DNA of 5,567 bases from an uncultured Polyangiaceae bacterium (GTDB lineage Bacteria > Myxococcota_A > Polyangia > Polyangiales > Houyiibacteriaceae): assembly GCA_947258625.1 (NCBI GenBank), contig CAMYJN010000195.1:1-5567 (forward strand), given 5' to 3'. Position 1 is the first letter of the stretch, and every line of letters begins with the position of its first letter. Below, piece by piece: positions 1 through 4,835 of this stretch. A program made the translations under genes and the position numbers. The notes beneath the pieces were generated by a model. That model saw only the letters and a list, made by a program, of their open reading frames with translations. It was not told the origin of the DNA and did not search any database.

Positions 1-2
1 CG

Positions 3-527
3 GGGTGGAAGTGCGACCTGGTGCACTGCCCAAACGAACGCGTGGAGCAGGGAACGGTGTTCGACGAATACTCCTCGGCGCCCTTTCTCATGGGCAAGGC
101 CTGGGGCACGACAACCTGGACGGCGGTGCTCCACGACCCCGAGCAAACACGGGTTCACTACGCGCTCAAGAACGTAGCCTCCGAATCCCTATACAAGATC
201 GAGCTGAGCGATGACGGCCTCGGCGGGACCCTGGCTCAACTCGACTTCCGATACTCTGCAGTCAGCCCGCTGGGACGGAAAGTGATTCGCAATCGCGGCG
301 AGGGCAAGATCGAGCTAATGCTGCGCATCCTGACGGTGATGTTGCGGAACTACTGTGAACGGGGTGAGCTCGTTTCGTCTGGCCGCGTCGGAAAACTGAT
401 CGCGACCAGTGATGCACTGACCACTTCCGATCGGATTCGCTTGTTGCTAAATGGGCTCCTGCTGAAGGCTAAACGGGACTCGTTCAGGCAACGCTACTTG
501 AACGAGCTAGCGGCAGGCCTGCGATGA
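3..527 (+). CDS. SRPBCC (START-like) family protein, 5'-truncated by the window edge
   Basis: The frame is open from base 3 to the TGA at 525-527, with no stop to its left, so the gene probably starts upstream. The GTG at 21 is only an internal possibility. About 174 residues are visible. The first ~120 read like the second half of a polyketide-cyclase/SRPBCC domain: a strand with TTTWTAVLHDPEQTRVHY, then KIELSDDGLGGTLAQLDFRYSAVSPLGRKVI, then a long helix containing ELMLRILTVML. This matches the usual order of 'D-P-x-x-x-R-V', the acidic turn with G-T, 'T-Y-x-A-L/V-S-x-x-G', and the C-terminal helix. SRPBCC proteins form a cavity that binds small hydrophobic ligands; the ligand here cannot be told. 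A basic helical tail of ~50 residues follows and ends in LNELAAGLR. No signal peptide or membrane segment is visible in this part. The family call rests on pattern only; an unrelated alpha/beta protein is the alternative. Confidence 0.65.
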   Translation, partial: GWKCDLVHCPNERVEQGTVFDEYSSAPFLMGKAWGTTTWTAVLHDPEQTRVHYALKNVASESLYKIELSDDGLGGTLAQLDFRYSAVSPLGRKVIRNRGEGKIELMLRILTVMLRNYCERGELVSSGRVGKLIATSDALTTSDRIRLLLNGLLLKAKRDSFRQRYLNELAAGLR

Positions 528-566
528 TGTCGCACGTCCCGCGACAGCCCAAGAACCTTCCAGACA

Positions 567-588
567 AGAACCTGCCCAGGCAAGTTCT
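567..588. repeat. Near-perfect 22-bp inverted repeat
   Basis: AGAAC-c-TGCC at 567-576 is matched by GGCA-a-GTTCT at 579-588, giving nine of ten pairs around a two-base centre. It lies 40 nt after the stop of the SRPBCC-like gene. No T-run follows, so it is not a standard intrinsic terminator. It could be an operator or part of a factor-dependent 3' structure, or it could be chance. Confidence 0.35.
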
Positions 589-630
589 CTCAGCCCGTCG
601 GGCTCATGGGGCTAACAGAGCCTCGCGTCG

Positions 631-650
631 GGTGACGGCCGCGCGTCACC
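631..650. repeat. Perfect 7-bp inverted repeat with 6-nt spacer
   Basis: GGTGACG (631-637) and CGTCACC (644-650) flank GCCGCG. The 20-bp dyad sits about 134 nt before the start of the ZU5-like lipoprotein gene. Its size and symmetry would fit a dimeric repressor site or a GC-rich hairpin; no U-tract follows. A smaller palindrome, AGCCCG-T-CGGGCT, lies just upstream at 592-604. Apart from these dyads I see nothing convincing in the 528-783 gap. Confidence 0.3.
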
Positions 651-783
651 ATTGGGCCGCAACCAGGACGCGCACCCCCTGCGCCAGCGTCAACCAATGC
701 GCAGAACCTGCGCCACCCCGGTGCCACAAGCCCGCAGGACAGGGCCCTTCGCGCTGGCACACTGCCTGCATCCCCATTCACCG

Positions 784-1944
784 ATGGCTTACCGACAATT
801 GGTGTTCTTCGTCGTGATGGGATTGCTGGGCGCGATCCCCGCCTGCGATGATGAGCCGCCTTTCGCGCTCCCAGATCCCTGCGATCGCATCGGCGACCCC
901 GACTTCACCGGCCCCGGGTACGGCGTAATCGGTCCCGATGGCGGCGTCATCGAACAAAGCGATCCGGCAAACCGCCTCTTCGGCGTGAAAGTCGAGGTCC
1001 CGCCGGGTGCCTGGGAGGACTGCTGGGAGGTGTCCATCCAGTACGAGACGATCTTCGGCACGCCCGACTATCCCGACGGCTACGTACCGTTCGAGCGCCC
1101 CGATCCGTCCGGTGCGGTCGACATCGACATCGGGCTCTCGACGCTCAGTGGCTTCTACCGTTCTCCCGATCCGTTGCCCATTCAGCTCTCGTTTCCCATG
1201 GCGGGGATTCAGCCCGAGCCGATCGAGGTGCGCACCGGCTACCTTTTCGATGAAGCGCAAGAAACCTGGCGCATCGTGTTCCCCGACGCGCTGAGCCCGG
1301 ATCGCCTCGGGATCTCGAGCGCCACCCACGAGCCGCTCTTCTCCTGGGGTCTCATCAATCTCAACGATGTCGACTTCGATGCGCACGTCGCGCCCGCCAT
1401 GGAGGAGAACCTCGGGACCGAGACCTGGACCGAGTTCCAGGAGGCCGTCGACGAGCTCTATCGGCAAGGCCTCGAGGAACAGAACTTGCGCATGTGCATC
1501 GGCCTGGACCTCGCCGAAGACATCTTGATTGGACTCCAACAGAGCGCCACGGAGAGTGTCCTGGAGCTCCAAATGCTCATCGACTGCGGTGAGTGCAACC
1601 CCATCACCACCGAGTTCTACGAGGGCATCCGCGACTACATCCTGTTGAACATCGAAGCGATGATCGCGGAAATGGTCATCGACGTCATTCCGGGCGGCCT
1701 CATCACGTTCCCGCTCAAGCTCGCCGCGTACGGGTGGTTGCTGTCGGTCGAGGCCGCCATCGAAGCCCTGCCTTGCGACTATCCATGCTTCGTCCGTCGG
1801 GCGCCGCCGATCATCTACGTGCACGTGGCGATCTACTACGGCGCCGAAGGCATGCTCGACCTCATCAATTGGTACCGAAACTCCGAGTACATCATGTGCC
1901 CGCCGGCGCCCGCCTCCGAGCAGCTTCTGATGCCACCTGGATGA
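784..1944 (+). CDS. Putative lipoprotein with ZU5-like domain and Cys-containing helical C-terminal domain
   Basis: 386 residues. The frame is open upstream to at least 652, but I place the start at ATG 784 because it begins a clean export signal: MAYRQ, a hydrophobic run, then IPAC with the likely lipidated Cys at residue 21. No good Shine-Dalgarno precedes it. The lipobox has Pro at -2, which is atypical. Residues ~46-195 resemble a bacterial ZU5-like module: IGPDGGVIE (49-57), VEVPPGAW (70-77), then YLFDEAQETW (153-162) and ATHEPLFSW near 180-188, which occupy the places of the usual 'GG..l', 'v.iPpgAl', 'y..de.tg.W' and 'v.HfS.wav' signatures. ZU5 modules are beta-sandwiches that usually serve in adhesion or as spacers. 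Residues ~196-386 are mostly helical, with DCGEC (267-271), PCDYPC (330-335), other Cys and a hydrophobic stretch at ~297-320. I do not recognise this half. The next gene starts 16 nt downstream, so the pair is probably co-transcribed. Confidence 0.8.
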   Translation: MAYRQLVFFVVMGLLGAIPACDDEPPFALPDPCDRIGDPDFTGPGYGVIGPDGGVIEQSDPANRLFGVKVEVPPGAWEDCWEVSIQYETIFGTPDYPDGYVPFERPDPSGAVDIDIGLSTLSGFYRSPDPLPIQLSFPMAGIQPEPIEVRTGYLFDEAQETWRIVFPDALSPDRLGISSATHEPLFSWGLINLNDVDFDAHVAPAMEENLGTETWTEFQEAVDELYRQGLEEQNLRMCIGLDLAEDILIGLQQSATESVLELQMLIDCGECNPITTEFYEGIRDYILLNIEAMIAEMVIDVIPGGLITFPLKLAAYGWLLSVEAAIEALPCDYPCFVRRAPPIIYVHVAIYYGAEGMLDLINWYRNSEYIMCPPAPASEQLLMPPG

Positions 1945-1950
1945 TCGAAT

Positions 1951-1956
1951 GGAGGT
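1951..1956 (+). promoter_or_regulatory. Shine-Dalgarno GGAGGT fixing the start at 1961
   Basis: GGAGGT lies four bases before ATG 1961, which begins a basic n-region (MRNTIR) and a hydrophobic core. The in-frame ATG at 1949 overlaps this site and has no ribosome binding site of its own, so 1961 is the better start. Confidence 0.75.
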
Positions 1957-1960
1957 ACCC

Positions 1961-2674
1961 ATGCGCAACACGATTCGAATTCTCATCGCGGTGGCTCTAC
2001 TCTCCATCGGCTGCAGCTCGAACGGAGAAGATCAAGCCCCGCAGTGCAGAGAACCGGGCGACACCTGCAACGACGGCCTTTGCTACAACGGCGCCGCCAA
2101 CGGGGTTTGTGATCGAAACCTCGAGTGCCGGACTGACCCGTCGACGACGGGAGACTGCGTGGTCTTCTTGACGAGCGACGAGCACACCGGAAACATGGGC
2201 GGCCTCGCGGGCGCGGATGCTATCTGTCAGGCGAGGGCCCGTTCGGCCGGCTTGCAAGGCACCTTCAAGGCCTGGCTCTCCGACTCGAACACCAGCGCTG
2301 CCGAGCGCCTCACGCACAGCGCCGTTCCTTACATCGACACGAGAGGCCAGCTCATTGCCAGCGACTGGGACGATCTCACCGACGGTTCGCTCCAACGCCC
2401 GATTACCGTCGATCAAACCGGCTACGACTGGGACAGCGACGCAAAACATTGCGGCGCGATCATCCTGTTCGCCACCGTCTGGACCGCCACCACCATCGAT
2501 GGAAGCAGCAAGCCGCCGTTCTGCTCCGACTGGACAAGCAACGCCGACATCGAAGTCGACTCTGGCCACGTCGGCCGCTACTGCTACCCGTCCGAAGCGT
2601 GGACGGACGGCGCAGTCGTTGACACTCGCAAAGGCTGCTCCGCATCGACCAGTCTCTACTGCTTCCAGCAGTGA
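1961..2674 (+). CDS. DUF1554/endostatin-like domain lipoprotein
   Basis: 237 residues. Signal MRNTIRILIAVALLSIGC puts the likely lipidated Cys at 18; its -3 residue is Ser rather than Leu, with Leu at -4. Residues ~29-66 are a Cys-rich linker (C29, 36, 41, 50, 56, 66), probably disulfide-bonded. Residues ~67-237 follow the endostatin/DUF1554 pattern: VFLTSDEHTGNMGGLAGAD, CQARARSAGLQGTFKAWLSD, AVPYIDTRGQLIASDWDDL, VWTATTIDG, FCSDW, and a terminal GCSASTSLYCFQQ. From memory, animal endostatin has GADFQCFQQARAVGLAGTF, AFLSS, AVPIVNLKDELLFPSW, VWHGSDPNG, YCETW and SCHHAYIVLC in the same order. The four endostatin disulfide cysteines therefore map to C89, C188, C226 and C234, with an extra likely pair C164/C208. 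DUF1554 proteins are best known from Leptospira, where endostatin-like surface proteins bind host matrix and complement factors. The fold has no enzymatic function, so a binding role is inferred. The ligand is unknown. Confidence 0.88.
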   Translation: MRNTIRILIAVALLSIGCSSNGEDQAPQCREPGDTCNDGLCYNGAANGVCDRNLECRTDPSTTGDCVVFLTSDEHTGNMGGLAGADAICQARARSAGLQGTFKAWLSDSNTSAAERLTHSAVPYIDTRGQLIASDWDDLTDGSLQRPITVDQTGYDWDSDAKHCGAIILFATVWTATTIDGSSKPPFCSDWTSNADIEVDSGHVGRYCYPSEAWTDGAVVDTRKGCSASTSLYCFQQ

Positions 2675-2718
2675 GCCGTCCGGGGCGGGCCGTCGATGTC
2701 GTAGAGCCCCTTGGCCAT
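2656..2718 (-). other. 20-codon reading frame behind a strong ribosome binding site; possible remnant of a truncated gene
   Basis: On the minus strand AGGAGG (2729-2724) is followed after five bases by ATG at 2718. The frame reads MAKGLYDIDGPP and continues to TAG at 2658-2656. Its last seven codons lie antisense to the end of the endostatin-like gene. The start lies 45 nt below the stop of the esterase gene on the same strand, the normal position of a next operon gene. The initiation signal is much stronger than chance usually gives, while the product is too short for a typical protein. It may be a real small protein, a leftover 5' end of a gene cut off by rearrangement, or coincidence. I do not recognise the peptide. 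Confidence 0.3.
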
Positions 2719-2723
2719 CGGTT

Positions 2724-2729
2724 CCTCCT
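2724..2729 (-). promoter_or_regulatory. Strong Shine-Dalgarno AGGAGG in the convergent gap
   Basis: CCTCCT on the plus strand gives AGGAGG on the minus strand, five bases before the ATG at 2718. It serves no full-length gene in this window. The rest of the 2675-2763 gap shows no hairpin with a T-run, so I see no intrinsic terminator between the two convergent units. Confidence 0.4.
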
Positions 2730-2763
2730 ATGCGCCGCAATCCGAAAGAGAGCTGCTCGCGCG

Positions 2764-4599
2764 CTACTGGCAGACGATGACGGTGTCCTCGTTGTCCATT
2801 TCAAATGGCGCCTCGAGCGGCTCGGGCCGAGGGTCACCGGCGAGGAGCAACCCAGGGTTGTCGGCTTCGACATTCACCCAGGCCGCGTCACGCCCGTCGG
2901 GGCCGCTCGCGAGCATGGCATTGAGCCAGTCAACGACGGTCGGGACGCCACCGGTCGTGTCCGTGTAGACTTTGTCGGCGCCCCACATCGTGTGCCGGGA
3001 GCCCGTCCCGAAGTAGAACCGATAGTTTTCGGGAACCGCGGCGAACGTGGTCTCCGACTGCTGCCGAACGACATCGCCGAAATCGCAGCTCGCCTCCCAC
3101 CAAGTCGTCGCGCCGAGCGGGTTCAAGTCCAGCATGATGTTGTAGAAGCCGGTTTGGCCTCCGGGGCTTCCATCGTAAACGGTCGAGTAGTGCGCCCAAT
3201 TGCTGTCTGGGAAGTACTTCGCGACCGCCTCGGTGTAGACCGGCATTCCCCCTCCTTGGGGGTCGAGTGCTTCGGCGACCCCTGGAATGTATTCGGGAAG
3301 ATTGGCAACGAAGCTCCAGTTGCTGAATTCGTTCGTGAGGAACTCTTGGGTGATTACGCCGTTGCCTGCATCTGCAAGCACGTGTGTCTGCGACGCCGGC
3401 CACACTTCGTGCAGTAGCGGGGCGTTGAACCATGCACCGTAAGCGCCCGCGCTCGATCCCGTGATGAAGACCGTCTCGGGATTGTAGAAGTGCTCGCGCG
3501 CCCACTTCTCGACGATCCGCGAGTTGTGGTAGCCGCGATGCTCGATCGTCAGGTCCTCGGCGTACTCCTGCGTCGTGTCTCCGACGTGAATGTCGCAGGT
3601 GCAATAAGAAACGAAAACGATGTGCCAGTCCTTGAAGGGGTTGTCCTCGTTCGTGAGGTCAGCAAAGCCGGTGGTGCGAGTGTTTGGGTTGTCGCTTTCG
3701 GTGGCAGTGTCTGCACAGGTCGGAACCAGGCACGTGAACGCATCCCAGCATGCGCCCCCGCCCTGGTAGTACATCAGCAGCTTGTTCACCGTCCCGCGCT
3801 TGGCGAAATAGCGATACTCCGAGCCCGGCTCGATGCACGTGGGGGTGAAGGTTCTGCCCTTGTACACGGTCTCGCCGGGCACGAGCGAAAGGAAGCTCTC
3901 GCCCGCGACGCCCGGAGCCACAATCGTATTGAGGACCAGGTCCCTTGTGAGCTGGTCGATGTCGTCATTTATGGGTTGCTCGGTGGCCGTGGTCGGGCAC
4001 GTGCCGGAGGTCGCTCCGGCCCACGCGGACGAAAACGCACTGTCCGCCGCTTGAATGGCGGCCTCGAGCGCCGAGCCATCGGGGTCTTCGTGGAGGTCTG
4101 AAATTCGCAGCCCCTCGGCTTCAAGCACCGCGATGCACGCATCGCCGGTTGCTGCCATCAGGTCGGCGACGCACTGGGCTTGTGCCGGCTCATCGAGCGT
4201 GATGCCGTCGACGACCTTGGTATAGATATCGCTGAGTCCCTGTTCGATGCCGTCACCGGCGTCGGCGGCGCTGAGCGCGAAGTTCTGACAGTCGGCGCCC
4301 TCCGATTGTGCGCCCGTTTCGGCACTGGCCCACGCAGCGTCGAGGTCATCACGGGCGGCTTCAATCGCATTGCCGCGTGCTGTTTCGTCGAGAGCGAGGG
4401 CAAACGCTCCCCAGGCCGCCGAAATTGCCTCGCAGAACTCACCCGCCGCGGCCTGCTTCGCGCCGATGCAGATGTTGGCCGCGTAGGGCTCGGGGCGAAA
4501 TCTTTCCGTGCCGCCTGTTGCTGCCTCATCTTCTGAGCAGCCCACGCCGAATGACAAAGGGATCGCCACGCAAAGCACCGCCAGCCGAGCAAAGTTCAT
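2764..4599 (-). CDS. Pectinacetylesterase/Notum-family lipoprotein esterase with duplicated N-terminal module
   Basis: 611 residues from ATG 4599, chosen because GGAGGT lies just before it; in-frame ATG 4611 and TTG 4614 overlap or precede that site. Signal MNFARLAVLCVAIPLSFGVGC gives a likely lipidated Cys21. Residues ~44-201 contain two similar helical modules: C44-x11-C56-x47-C104 and C143-x11-C155-x45-C201, sharing A-A-x-G-x-x-C and G-x-A-x-E-A-A. Residues ~220-611 are the esterase: GGGACWD (280-286, oxyanion-hole region), GSSAGAYG with nucleophile Ser383, VYDGS with probable Asp476, and GSRHTMW with His536. This is the Ser-Asp-His order of the PF03283 family, whose members remove acetyl groups from pectin (plants) or palmitoleate from Wnt (animal Notum). 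Many extra Cys (e.g. C333, C335, C505, C610) suggest an oxidising location. Substrate is unknown; an O-acylated polysaccharide is the simplest guess. The family usually has ~350-450 residues, so the N-terminal addition is notable. It is convergent with the endostatin-like gene, 89 nt apart. Confidence 0.9.
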   Translation of the reverse strand: MNFARLAVLCVAIPLSFGVGCSEDEAATGGTERFRPEPYAANICIGAKQAAAGEFCEAISAAWGAFALALDETARGNAIEAARDDLDAAWASAETGAQSEGADCQNFALSAADAGDGIEQGLSDIYTKVVDGITLDEPAQAQCVADLMAATGDACIAVLEAEGLRISDLHEDPDGSALEAAIQAADSAFSSAWAGATSGTCPTTATEQPINDDIDQLTRDLVLNTIVAPGVAGESFLSLVPGETVYKGRTFTPTCIEPGSEYRYFAKRGTVNKLLMYYQGGGACWDAFTCLVPTCADTATESDNPNTRTTGFADLTNEDNPFKDWHIVFVSYCTCDIHVGDTTQEYAEDLTIEHRGYHNSRIVEKWAREHFYNPETVFITGSSAGAYGAWFNAPLLHEVWPASQTHVLADAGNGVITQEFLTNEFSNWSFVANLPEYIPGVAEALDPQGGGMPVYTEAVAKYFPDSNWAHYSTVYDGSPGGQTGFYNIMLDLNPLGATTWWEASCDFGDVVRQQSETTFAAVPENYRFYFGTGSRHTMWGADKVYTDTTGGVPTVVDWLNAMLASGPDGRDAAWVNVEADNPGLLLAGDPRPEPLEAPFEMDNEDTVIVCQ

Positions 4600-4603
4600 A
4601 CCA

Positions 4604-4609
4604 ACCTCC
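4604..4609 (-). promoter_or_regulatory. Shine-Dalgarno GGAGGT fixing the esterase start at 4599
   Basis: ACCTCC on the plus strand reads GGAGGT on the minus strand, four bases before ATG 4599. As in the endostatin-like gene, the site sits inside an in-frame ATG-GAG-GTx, and the real start follows 12 nt after that first ATG. Confidence 0.75.
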
Positions 4610-4617
4610 ATCAATTG

Positions 4618-4636
4618 CCGTTCTTGCTACGAACGG
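4618..4636. repeat. 6-bp inverted repeat in the esterase leader
   Basis: CCGTTC (4618-4623) and GAACGG (4631-4636) are a perfect pair around a seven-base loop. On the minus strand the hairpin would end eight bases before the GGAGGT of the esterase gene, so if transcribed it would lie in the leader and could affect translation; it could equally be an operator. No promoter could be assigned with confidence in this stretch. Confidence 0.4.
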
Positions 4637-4677
4637 AGGTTGCGCGTCAAGGGCCGTCACAGAAGAGGCAGCTCCAG

Positions 4678-4706
4678 CCAACTCGAAGGCTCCGTCAGCC
4701 CGTTGG
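4678..4706. repeat. Compound inverted repeat upstream of the relaxase remnant
   Basis: Outer arms CCAAC (4678-4682) and GTTGG (4702-4706) enclose inner arms GGCT (4688-4691) and AGCC (4697-4700) with a five-base loop. It could form a bulged hairpin on either strand. A further weak dyad, GTCGC-n7-GCGAC, lies at 4747-4763. Such repeats are common in transfer origins next to relaxase genes, but I found no convincing nic-site sequence, so the role is open. The rest of 4600-4835 shows nothing I can support. Confidence 0.3.
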
Positions 4707-4835
4707 TCTCATGTGGACAATCCAAGTGCGCAGAACTAATCGTTATGTCGCGTGACGTGCGACGCGGAGAGGGCGTTTGAATTGGCTGTGCTCCAAGATC
4801 CGGATTGCCATGGTGAGCTTTTCTACTGCGCATAG

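Noticed and set aside
652..783. Upstream extension of the ZU5-like lipoprotein to position 652
   Set aside because: The extra 44 residues are basic and low in structure and would bury the export signal that begins at 784.
524..817. Plus-strand frame overlapping the SRPBCC-like stop by ATGA
   Set aside because: The four-base overlap suggests coupling, but the product is Arg/Pro/His-rich with no recognisable domain and overlaps the signal peptide of the lipoprotein gene in another frame.
778..2007. 409-codon minus-strand frame
   Set aside because: It lies antisense to two plus-strand genes with clear signal peptides and domains; its product is an Asp/Arg/Val-rich shadow typical of GC-rich DNA.
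1997..2740. 247-codon minus-strand frame
   Set aside because: Antisense shadow of the endostatin-like gene, without a recognisable domain.
2675..2763. Intrinsic terminator between convergent genes
   Set aside because: Only a weak GGGGC/GCCCC pairing with an 18-20-base loop and no T-run is present.
2671..3417. 248-codon plus-strand frame
   Set aside because: Antisense to the esterase catalytic domain; no motif and no supporting ribosome binding site.
3490..4101. 203-codon plus-strand frame
   Set aside because: Antisense shadow of the esterase gene with Arg/Val/Gly-rich composition.
4690..4835. MOBP nic site near the relaxase remnant
   Set aside because: No sequence close to the RP4-type ATCCTG nic core occurs here; ATCCTG strings elsewhere in the window are inside coding sequence.
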